Shown here: positions 1 to 5,546 of the stretch, piece after piece
Numbering within the stretch: the first letter of the stretch is position 1
Layout: every line of letters begins with the position of its first letter
Source: an uncultured Anaerolineales bacterium
GTDB taxonomy: Bacteria > Chloroflexota > Anaerolineae > Anaerolineales > Villigracilaceae
Direction of reading: 5' to 3'
DNA: 13,364 nucleotides
Assembly: GCA_938008865.1 (NCBI GenBank)
Contig: CALLJA010000394.1
Location: 1 to 13,364, forward strand
The notes under the pieces: generated by a model
Seen by the model: only the letters and a program-made list of their open reading frames with translations
The model's database searches: none
What the model was told of the DNA's origin: nothing
Made by a program: the position numbers and the translations under genes

Positions 1-779
1 TCGGCGCCCGTGTACTCGTAGCGTTCCAGGTTGATGGCGGCATCTGAGACTTCGTTGGAGCGGAAGATCGGTCCCTGCGCAAAAGTGGCGTATGGATCGA
101 GTTCGTTGACGCGGTGTCGATAGACCTGGGTGGTTTCGACACTGTCCGAGGTTTGCAGGAGTTCGACCATGATGCGGTTGGCGTCGAAGCAGTACGGGTA
201 ACGCTTGAGCAGCTGCTGACAGATGTCGGAAGCGTCGGCCCGCTGGCCCGCGTGGAAGTAGGCCCGCCCGAGCAGCACCTTCATGTCATCGCGGTCGGCT
301 TCCTGGCCGAGCACAGCCTTGATCTCGGAGATGGCCTGCGGATACAACTCGCCCTGCACGTACATGTGCGCCAGCGCGCCGCGCGTCATGCGGATCTTGG
401 GCGGCTCCATCCCGTCGCGGCGGCCGAACAGGCGGCGCAATTCACCCTGAATGGCCGAGTTGGACGGCTGGCATTCGAAGGCGCGCTGCATGTGCCAGAT
501 GGCTTCGTCCAGCTTGCTCTGTTCGTCGCGGATGATGCTCATACCCACGTGCGACACGAAATCGTCGGGCACAGCCATGAGCGTGCGCGAGAAGATATCT
601 ATGGCCTCGTCATAGCGCTTCGCTTCCAGGTACGCCTTGCCGAGCAGACGGTAGGTCTCAAGATGCTTGGGGAAGGTTTGCAGGATGTGACGGCAATGGG
701 CAATGGCCTCGTCCAGGTGGCCCTGGTCGATCAGGCTTTCGATATCTCGGTTATATATTCGCAGGGAAACTTTAGCCAT
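1..779 (-). CDS. Tetratricopeptide-repeat (TPR) protein, 3' end outside the window
   Basis: Reading the minus strand from the ATG at 779 gives 259 uninterrupted residues to the window edge, so the C-terminus is missing. The protein begins MAKVSLRIYNRDIESLIDQG and is made of helical repeats with TPR spacing: roughly residues 7-40, 41-74 (LLGKAYLEAKRYDEAIDIF), 75-108, 131-163 and 164-197 (LLGRAYFHAGQRADASDIC). No signal peptide or membrane segment is visible, so it is probably cytoplasmic and a scaffold for protein-protein contacts; its partner cannot be told. The start is supported by AGGAG seven bases upstream and by the lack of coding sense between it and the terminator of the preceding gene. 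The missing part could carry another domain. TPR assignment is confident; specific function is unknown. Confidence 0.85.
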   Translation of the reverse strand, partial: MAKVSLRIYNRDIESLIDQGHLDEAIAHCRHILQTFPKHLETYRLLGKAYLEAKRYDEAIDIFSRTLMAVPDDFVSHVGMSIIRDEQSKLDEAIWHMQRAFECQPSNSAIQGELRRLFGRRDGMEPPKIRMTRGALAHMYVQGELYPQAISEIKAVLGQEADRDDMKVLLGRAYFHAGQRADASDICQQLLKRYPYCFDANRIMVELLQTSDSVETTQVYRHRVNELDPYATFAQGPIFRSNEVSDAAINLERYEYTGA

Positions 780-797
780 CGATGCGCTCCTGGTGCA

Positions 798-826
798 AGT
801 ATGCCTGATTCTTAACAATTATGCAA
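798..826 (-). promoter_or_regulatory. Weak candidate promoter for the TPR gene
   Basis: On the minus strand TTGCAT (821-826) and CATACT (798-803) are 17 bases apart and would start a transcript about 12 bases before the ATG, just ahead of the AGGAG. Both hexamers are poor matches (3/6 and 4/6). CATAAT at 818-823 is a better -10 by itself but has no good -35. The gene lies after a hairpin terminator, so some promoter is expected in this gap. Which hexamers are used is uncertain. Confidence 0.3.
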
Positions 827-845
827 GACCAAAGGTCATAGTCCG

Positions 846-875
846 AGAAAATTCCCGCGTTTGGGCGCGGGAATT
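846..875 (-). terminator. Hairpin terminator after pyrimidine-nucleoside phosphorylase
   Basis: Perfect 10-bp inverted repeat AATTCCCGCG / CGCGGGAATT (850-859 and 866-875) with a 6-base loop. On the minus strand it begins seven bases after the TGA stop of the phosphorylase gene, and the descending arm runs into TTTTCT, a short T-tract. This has the form of an intrinsic terminator and separates the phosphorylase from the TPR gene. Confidence 0.75.
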
Positions 876-881
876 CGGCTC

Positions 882-2177
882 TCACTCGTAGAACAACGGA
901 AGCGGCAGAACGGGGCTGTCGCTGATGACGTGCGCCGCCGCCACCCGCGCCTGGACCCCAGGCTTGGCCGCCGCGTTATTGGCGTGGATCGTGAAAAGCG
1001 GCTGGCCCGCTTCGATCCTATCACCGACTTTGTGATGGATGATAAAGCCCACGGCATGGTCCACGGGTTCACCCTTCTTCGCGCGACCCGCCCCCAGCGA
1101 AACGGCCGCCTCGCCCACCTCGCCAGCGTGGATCTGCTGAATCCAGCCGCTCTTCGGCGCGCGGATGACTTCCACCATACTGGCTTTCGCCATTTTGTCG
1201 GGATCGTCCACGTATGAGACGTCCCCGCCCTGGGCGCGGACCAACTGGCGGAACTTCTCGAAGGCACTGCCGTCAGCAATGGCTTTCTCCGCCATCTCGC
1301 GACCTTCGGTGAAGTCCCTGGCCTTCTTCCCCAGTACGAGCATCTCGGCGCTCATGTGCAATCCGTGTTCGCGGAAATCGGAAGGACCGCCACCACGCAG
1401 CGCGTCGATGGCCTCACGGACTTCGAGCGCGTTGCCCACGGCTTCGCCCAGCGGCTGGTTCATATCCGAGATGACCGTGCGCACCTCGCGGCCCGCCAGT
1501 TTCCCGATGGCGGTCATGGCTTCGGCCAGTTGGCGCGCATCAGCAAGGGTCTGCATAAAGGCGCCCGAGCCCGTCTTGACGTCCAGCACCATGGCATGCG
1601 CGCCGCCCGCGATTTTCTTGCACATGATCGAGGACGCGATTAGCGGAATACAAGGCACAGTACCTGTCACGTCACGCAGGGCATAGAGCTTCGCATCGGC
1701 GGGGGCTAGTTCCTTCGACTGTCCCGTCAGCACAATGCCGATTTCCTTTAATTGCTTTTCGAACTCCTGCATCGAAAGGTCCACGCGATAGCCTGGGATG
1801 GACTCGAGCTTATCGAGCGTGCCGCCCGTGAAGCCCAGTCCGCGACCAGACATTTTCGCCACAGGCAGACCGCAGGCCGCTACCGTCGGCAGCACGAACA
1901 GCGAGGTCTTGTCGCCCACGCCGCCGGTGGAGTGCTTGTCCACGGCAATGTCCATCAAGTGAGAGAAGTCCATCACGTCGCCGCTATGGGCCATGGCCAT
2001 GGTCAGGTCGGTGGTCTCGCGGTCGGTCATGCCGTTGAGCAGGATGGCCATGGCCCATGAGGAGACCTGGTAATCGGGAATACTGCCCTCGGTGAAGCCC
2101 TTCACGAAGAATTCGATCTCTTCCTTCGTCAACTCGCCTTTGTCGCGTTTTTTGATGATGATGTCTACTGCGCGCAT
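882..2177 (-). CDS. pdp: Pyrimidine-nucleoside phosphorylase (thymidine/uridine phosphorylase)
   Basis: Cytoplasmic salvage enzyme that splits uridine, thymidine or deoxyuridine with phosphate to give the free base and (deoxy)ribose-1-phosphate. The 431 residues match the family length (about 433 in Bacillus and Geobacillus). Visible elements: the N-terminal helical domain beginning MRAVDIIIKKRDKGELT; the phosphate-binding KHSTGG at 81-86; the family signature SGRGLGFTGGTLDKLE at 110-125; and R168, S183 and K187 (YALRD, IASSIMCKK), the known pyrimidine-binding residues, at the same numbers as in Geobacillus. The C-terminal PYNP domain covers about 345-420. The start is fixed by AAGGAG (2184-2189) six bases upstream. 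It is probably a single-gene unit between two hairpin terminators. The N-terminus resembles the broad-specificity Pdp type more than E. coli DeoA, but substrate preference cannot be read from sequence alone. Confidence 0.96.
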   Translation of the reverse strand: MRAVDIIIKKRDKGELTKEEIEFFVKGFTEGSIPDYQVSSWAMAILLNGMTDRETTDLTMAMAHSGDVMDFSHLMDIAVDKHSTGGVGDKTSLFVLPTVAACGLPVAKMSGRGLGFTGGTLDKLESIPGYRVDLSMQEFEKQLKEIGIVLTGQSKELAPADAKLYALRDVTGTVPCIPLIASSIMCKKIAGGAHAMVLDVKTGSGAFMQTLADARQLAEAMTAIGKLAGREVRTVISDMNQPLGEAVGNALEVREAIDALRGGGPSDFREHGLHMSAEMLVLGKKARDFTEGREMAEKAIADGSAFEKFRQLVRAQGGDVSYVDDPDKMAKASMVEVIRAPKSGWIQQIHAGEVGEAAVSLGAGRAKKGEPVDHAVGFIIHHKVGDRIEAGQPLFTIHANNAAAKPGVQARVAAAHVISDSPVLPLPLFYE

Positions 2178-2200
2178 TGGATACTCCTTGTGAAATTCGA

Positions 2201-2229
2201 CGCGGGTATTTTATCCTATAATGCCCGCG
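2201..2229 (-). promoter_or_regulatory. Probable promoter/operator of the phosphorylase gene
   Basis: The only sizeable gap before the phosphorylase gene holds an AT-rich core flanked by a perfect 6-bp inverted repeat, CGCGGG (2201-2206) and CCCGCG (2224-2229). Inside it the minus strand reads TAAAAT (2208-2213, 5/6 to the -10 consensus), giving a short leader that includes the AAGGAG. No convincing -35 is seen at 16-18 bases. The symmetry around the -10 would suit a repressor or activator site, but no regulator can be named and the symmetry could be chance. Confidence 0.35.
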
Positions 2230-2258
2230 CGACCGTGACCTTTTGTCAGACAGGTTAA

Positions 2259-2286
2259 AACATCAGCGGAGGGCATCCCTCCGCTG
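2259..2286 (-). terminator. Hairpin terminator after the S51-like gene
   Basis: Perfect 10-bp inverted repeat CAGCGGAGGG / CCCTCCGCTG (2264-2273, 2277-2286) with a 3-base loop, starting five bases after the stop codon of the S51-like gene on the minus strand. It is followed by ATGTTTTAA, a short T-run. It most likely ends the transcript carrying the uracil-DNA glycosylase, Sec-peroxiredoxin and S51-like genes. Confidence 0.75.
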
Positions 2287-2291
2287 GAAGA

Positions 2292-3335
2292 TTACGTCTT
2301 GACGATCTTCTGTCCCTCTTTGCCATCCTGCACCTGCCATCCAAGCGCCAGGATCTGGTCCCGTAATCGGTCGGAGGCGGCGAAGTCTTTTACGGCGCGG
2401 GCTGCGGCGCGCTGCCCGGCCAGGGCCAGCACTTCGGCGGGCGGACCTCCCGCTTCGAGCGGCGGCGCCTCGGTCACCATCTGCCAGGCTTGCGGGGAGA
2501 TGCCCGCGCTCAGGTCTTCAGGCTGGATGAAATACCCGATCTCTTCGAGCGGAATCTTCGCACCCGAGGCGAAGATTTCGGGTTTGCAAGCCCGCACCAG
2601 GGAGACGCTGCTCACCCCGTTAACCTCGCACGTGTCGCTCTCGAAGTCGAAGATGATGCCCGTGTGTTCATCCAAGCCAAGGGTGACGTTCTCGGGCGGG
2701 AGCAGGTTACACCACTCGGCAAAGCGGTCCATGCCCACAAAGCAGCGGCTGGTGTCGAGATCCACGCCGCCCTCGGCGTTATTCCAATGCGGGATGAAGG
2801 AAAGCGTCACGCCATAATCGGCGAACAGACTCAGTCCAGGCTTGACGTGTACGTCTTCGCCGACCTTGTAGATCTCGTACACGGGCAGCGCATGGGCGCC
2901 GACCGCGATGGTTGCAGCGGAGGCAAACACCAGCGTGGTCCCGAGTCGGTGCTTCGCGCGGATCACATCCCAGGCGAGCGTCCCCGCCAGTTGGCGGGCG
3001 GCGTAGGTCGGGCTGCCTGGCCCCATGAAGATGATGTCGGCGTATAACAGCGGCTTGAGGATCTCGGGGTTGTCGGGGCTGAACTCTGTGCCGCGTTTGC
3101 GGGCGGGGACTACGTCCACGATGGGTTTGTAATTCTGCAGACGGGTTTTGAGGAAATCGGCCACGCGGGCCGCGACCTGATTCGAATTCAGTTCGAATCC
3201 TGCCGTGGTCTCAAGCACGGCAATGCGCAGCGGCGCGGTATGCCTGCGGGCCACGGCTTCGAAGATGCGTCCGCCCGCCAGCGAGGTCTCGCCTGAGCCA
3301 AGAAATGCGATCTGTCCGAGCGTATGATGAGTCAT
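2292..3335 (-). CDS. Peptidase S51 / cyanophycinase-like protein with a cysteinyl-tRNA-synthetase-like C-terminal domain
   Basis: A 347-residue protein with two parts. Residues 6 to about 285 have the class-I amidotransferase-like fold of peptidase S51 proteins: glycine-rich start FLGSGETS (11-18), FMGPGSPTYAARQL (103-116), a candidate nucleophile S139 in FASAATIAVGA, a possible catalytic His183 in IPHW, and GLDEHTGIIFDF (220-231), matching the GIDExTA-type strand of cyanophycinases. The nucleophile elbow lacks the usual GxSAG form, so catalysis is not assured. Residues about 298-347 (AARAVKDFAASDRLRDQI then LGWQVQDGKEG) resemble the small helical C-terminal domain of cysteinyl-tRNA synthetase, but no synthetase core (HIGH, KMSKS) is present. 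The ATG lies four bases after the Sec-peroxiredoxin stop and has no clear Shine-Dalgarno, suggesting translational coupling. Substrate unknown. Fold call is fairly firm, function is not. Confidence 0.75.
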   Translation of the reverse strand: MTHHTLGQIAFLGSGETSLAGGRIFEAVARRHTAPLRIAVLETTAGFELNSNQVAARVADFLKTRLQNYKPIVDVVPARKRGTEFSPDNPEILKPLLYADIIFMGPGSPTYAARQLAGTLAWDVIRAKHRLGTTLVFASAATIAVGAHALPVYEIYKVGEDVHVKPGLSLFADYGVTLSFIPHWNNAEGGVDLDTSRCFVGMDRFAEWCNLLPPENVTLGLDEHTGIIFDFESDTCEVNGVSSVSLVRACKPEIFASGAKIPLEEIGYFIQPEDLSAGISPQAWQMVTEAPPLEAGGPPAEVLALAGQRAAARAVKDFAASDRLRDQILALGWQVQDGKEGQKIVKT

Positions 3336-3339
3336 GCGT

Positions 3340-3822
3340 TTATGATGTCGCGTTGAGTTGGTCTATTACACCCAACAGCACCTTATTCTCTGGGATGTCT
3401 GACATGGTCGCGCCGAAATGGGCGTAACGGATGCGGCCCTCCTTGTCCACCACGCAGACCAGCGGCATGCGTCCCAGCTTGAAGATATTCACCTCCTGGC
3501 GATACTGGCGCGCCACTTTATGGTCGGGGTCGGGCAGGCCCGTGTAGGGGATGTTCTCATTGGTCCAATAACGCACGAACTGCGGCAACTTATCGGGGCC
3601 GACAGCCAGGATGGCCGCGCCGTGATCGACAAAAGCCTGGTGCTCGTCGCGCATACGCGCCAACTGCGCGCGGCAGAACGGTCACATGAAGCCGCGCAGG
3701 AAGGCCAGTACTACGGGTTTCGACCCGCGGAAACTGGACAGGCGCACGGGGTTGCCCTGCGTATCGGGCAGTTCAAAGTCGGGGGCGATTTCCCCAGGGG
3801 TGATGAGAGTGGTGGGGTTCAT
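3340..3822 (-). CDS. Selenocysteine-containing peroxiredoxin-like (AhpC/TSA) protein; in-frame TGA read as Sec47
   Basis: Read through one in-frame TGA at 3682-3684, the ATG at 3822 gives a 160-residue thioredoxin-fold peroxiredoxin-like protein. It starts MNPTTLITPGEIAPDFELPD, then FRGSKPVVLAFLRGFM, Sec47, PFC50RAQL; the family normally has RGFWCPFCR or similar there, so TGA replaces the first catalytic cysteine of a CxxC-type site. Downstream family features continue in the same frame: ILAVGPDKLPQF, LPDPDHKVARQY, and VVDKEGRIRYAHFG. The start has GGAG five bases upstream and its ATG overlaps the uracil-DNA glycosylase stop as ATGA. Expected role: reduction of peroxides or disulfide/selenenylsulfide exchange in the cytoplasm. 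selB lies in the same window. Alternatives are a nonsense mutation or sequencing error restoring Cys; conservation on both sides of the TGA and the following hairpin favour Sec. A caller starting at the internal TTG (3663) would report a false 107-residue protein lacking the active site. Confidence 0.87.
3655..3671 (-). promoter_or_regulatory. Candidate bacterial SECIS hairpin
   Basis: Ten bases after the UGA, the mRNA has GCGCGC-AGUUG-GCGCGU: a 6-bp stem (five G-C pairs and one G-U) with a 5-base apical loop. The loop starts 17 bases after the UGA and has G as its second base, which fits the published bacterial SECIS model (loop 16-37 bases downstream, a G in the first two loop positions). 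A short lower stem (UGC with GCG, 3672-3675 region against 3650-3652) may extend it. It lies within coding sequence, as bacterial SECIS elements do. A competing 4-bp hairpin (CUGC/GCAG) is weaker. No folding energy was computed. Confidence 0.6.
3682..3684 (-). other. Selenocysteine codon (UGA), residue 47 of the peroxiredoxin-like protein
   Basis: TGA in frame between ATG (Met46) and CCG (Pro48), followed by C (UGAC context). It occupies the position of the peroxidatic/first cysteine in the UxxC motif, with Cys50 as the resolving partner. The call rests on homology around the codon, on selB nearby and on a downstream hairpin. Confidence 0.85.
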
Positions 3823-4484
3823 TCCATCTCCAAAAGGGACCTGGCCCTGGCCCACACCGCGTCGAACATCTCAACCGTCAACCTGCCCGTCAGGGTGTTC
3901 TGCTGGCTGGGATGGTACGAGCACACCAGCCACGGACCCGCATCGAGGCGATAGGTTGCACCGTGGGCAAACTTCCAGGCCGAATTTCGCGCTGAATATA
4001 TCCGCAGCACCCTCTCAAATGCTATCCGACCCAGGGCCACGATCACTTTTGGCTTCAAAATCTCGATCTCACGCTCGAGATACGACTGACAGGTATTGAG
4101 TTCCTCGGGCGTGGGCTTGTTATCGGGCGGAGCGCAGCGGCCAGCGGCGGTGATGTACAGGTCAGACAGAGCCAGGCCATCGTCCAAGTGTGCGGCCCCA
4201 GGCTGGCTGGCAAATCCCGCGCGGTACAAGGCGGAATACAAAAAGTTACCCGAGGCGTCGCCCGTGAACATGCGTCCCGTACGGTTGGAGCCGTGCGCCC
4301 CAGGAGCGAGTCCCACCACGAGCGCACGTGCGCGCGGGTCGCCAAAGCCAGGCACGGGCTTACCCCAATACTCCTGGTCGCGATAGGCCTTGCGCTTAAC
4401 GCGCGCCACTTCCTCGCGCCACTCCACCAGGCGCGGGCATTTTCGACAGGTAACGATCTCAGTGTGTAGTGTTTTCAAATCCAT
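3819..4484 (-). CDS. Uracil-DNA glycosylase, family 5 (UdgB-type, 4Fe-4S)
   Basis: Base-excision repair enzyme that removes uracil, and in this family often hypoxanthine or other deaminated bases, from DNA. The 221 residues show the iron-sulfur cysteines C13, C16, C117 and C132; motif 1 GLAPGAHGSNRTGRMFTGD (58-76), whose AHGSNRTGRMF form is typical of family 5 and lacks the activating acidic residue of family 4 (GEAPG); and the second motif HPSQQNTLTG (191-200). The N-terminus (LHTEIVTCRKCPRLVEWREEVA) is the usual one, supporting this ATG, although no Shine-Dalgarno precedes it. TACAAT lies six bases before the ATG, so the message may be leaderless. Its stop overlaps the Sec-peroxiredoxin start by ATGA, tying DNA-base repair to redox defence in one transcript. 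Confident at family level. Confidence 0.94.
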   Translation of the reverse strand: MDLKTLHTEIVTCRKCPRLVEWREEVARVKRKAYRDQEYWGKPVPGFGDPRARALVVGLAPGAHGSNRTGRMFTGDASGNFLYSALYRAGFASQPGAAHLDDGLALSDLYITAAGRCAPPDNKPTPEELNTCQSYLEREIEILKPKVIVALGRIAFERVLRIYSARNSAWKFAHGATYRLDAGPWLVCSYHPSQQNTLTGRLTVEMFDAVWARARSLLEME

Positions 4485-4490
4485 GAGATG

Positions 4491-4496
4491 ATTGTA
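4491..4496 (-). promoter_or_regulatory. Candidate -10 element for a leaderless uracil-DNA glycosylase transcript
   Basis: TACAAT (5/6 to TATAAT) ends six bases before the ATG at 4484, placing the transcript start at or next to the A of ATG. This spacing is typical of leaderless messages, and the gene lacks a Shine-Dalgarno. No good -35 is seen at 17-18 bases. Read-through from queA, whose stop is 31 bases upstream, is also possible. Confidence 0.4.
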
Positions 4497-4515
4497 CCCC
4501 TTGCAGCAAAACGAT

Positions 4516-5526
4516 TTACAGGATCAACATTGCGTCACCGAACGAGTAAAAGCGATATCCTTCCCGAATGGCGGTTTCGTAGGCCGAGAGGATTCGCTCC
4601 CGCCCCGCAAAAGCGCTGACCAGCATGAGCAGCGTGGATTTTGGCAGATGGAAGTTGGTGATCATCGCGTCCACAACCTGGAATGTGTAGCCTGGCAGAA
4701 TGTAGATGGAAGTTGGGCCGATAAAAGGCAGGATGCCATCCTGCCCTATATTGGCAGTTTCAAGTGTGCGCACAGAGGTTGTCCCCACCGCGATGACCCG
4801 TCCGCCCGCGGCGCGGGTGGCGTTGATGGCGTCGGCGGTGACTTGCGGCAGTTCGCACCACTCGGTGTGAATTTTGTGTTCCTCGGGGTTCTCTTCGGTG
4901 ACAGGCGCAAACGTATCCAGCCCGACGTGCAGGGTGACGTAGGCGATCTTCACCCCTTTGGCCTGGACCTCGTCCAGCAGGCGCGGCGTGAAGTGCAGTC
5001 CAGCCGTCGGCGCGGCGGCGGAACCTGGCTCACGCGCATACACGGTCTGATAGCGCTCGGGGTCCGACAGCTTCTCGTGGATGTACGGCGGCAGGGGGAC
5101 ATTGCCCACTTTGGGGAAGTACGGCTCGATGGGTTCGCTGAAGCGGATCAGCCGCTCGGAGCCGTTGAGCAGTTCGACGATCTCTGCCTGGGGGCCATCC
5201 TCCACGACGACCTTCTTCCCAATGCTCAACCCCTTGCCCCCCACCAACGCCTCCCAGAGCAGCACGTCGCGGCGGCGCAAGAGAAGCAATTCAACCTTGC
5301 CACCTGTCTCTTTGCGGGCAAAGATGCGCGCAGGGATGACGCGTGTCTGGTTGAGCACCAGCAGGTCGCCTGGTTGCAGGTAATCCACGATCTCGCGGAA
5401 GATGCGATGGTCGAGGCCGCCTGCGGCGCGGTCCAGCACCAACAGGCGCGAGAAATCGCGCGGCTCGGCAGGCGTCTGCGCAATGGAAGATTCGGGCAGA
5501 TGGTAGTGGAAGTCAGTCGTCTTCAT
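4516..5526 (-). CDS. queA: S-adenosylmethionine:tRNA ribosyltransferase-isomerase (QueA)
   Basis: Transfers and isomerises the ribosyl moiety of S-adenosylmethionine onto preQ1 in position 34 of tRNAs for Asp, Asn, His and Tyr, giving epoxyqueuosine, the penultimate queuosine step. The 336 residues are within family range. Visible motifs: MKTTDFHYHLPESSIAQTPA at the start, DLLVLNQTRVIPAR (54-67), PLPPYI (144-149), GSAAAPTAGLHFT (168-180), VGTTSVRTLE (247-256), NFHLPKSTLLMLVSAFAG (291-308) and YRFYSFGDAMLI (324-335). The start is chosen from the family N-terminus, since no strong Shine-Dalgarno is present. It begins 20 bases after the M23 protein stop and is followed by the uracil-DNA glycosylase after 31 bases, so it is probably transcribed from the M23 promoter. 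No tgt, queG or other queuosine gene is in the window. Confidence 0.97.
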   Translation of the reverse strand: MKTTDFHYHLPESSIAQTPAEPRDFSRLLVLDRAAGGLDHRIFREIVDYLQPGDLLVLNQTRVIPARIFARKETGGKVELLLLRRRDVLLWEALVGGKGLSIGKKVVVEDGPQAEIVELLNGSERLIRFSEPIEPYFPKVGNVPLPPYIHEKLSDPERYQTVYAREPGSAAAPTAGLHFTPRLLDEVQAKGVKIAYVTLHVGLDTFAPVTEENPEEHKIHTEWCELPQVTADAINATRAAGGRVIAVGTTSVRTLETANIGQDGILPFIGPTSIYILPGYTFQVVDAMITNFHLPKSTLLMLVSAFAGRERILSAYETAIREGYRFYSFGDAMLIL

Positions 5527-5546
5527 AAGAAAATATCAGGGATCGG

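Noticed and set aside
827..837. Small palindrome GACC-AAA-GGTC
   Set aside because: Only 4-bp arms, common by chance; no supporting context.
2217..2222. Perfect TATAAT on the plus strand
   Set aside because: No plus-strand gene follows and no -35 was evident; it probably arises from the AT-rich core of the minus-strand promoter palindrome.
3340..3663. Stand-alone 107-residue ORF starting at TTG
   Set aside because: It starts in the middle of a conserved peroxiredoxin fold and lacks the active site; the real start is the ATG at 3822 with the TGA read as Sec.
3664..3676. Alternative hairpin CUGC/GCAG after the UGA
   Set aside because: Only 4 bp and its loop begins too near the UGA for the SECIS model; the 6-bp GC stem is preferred.
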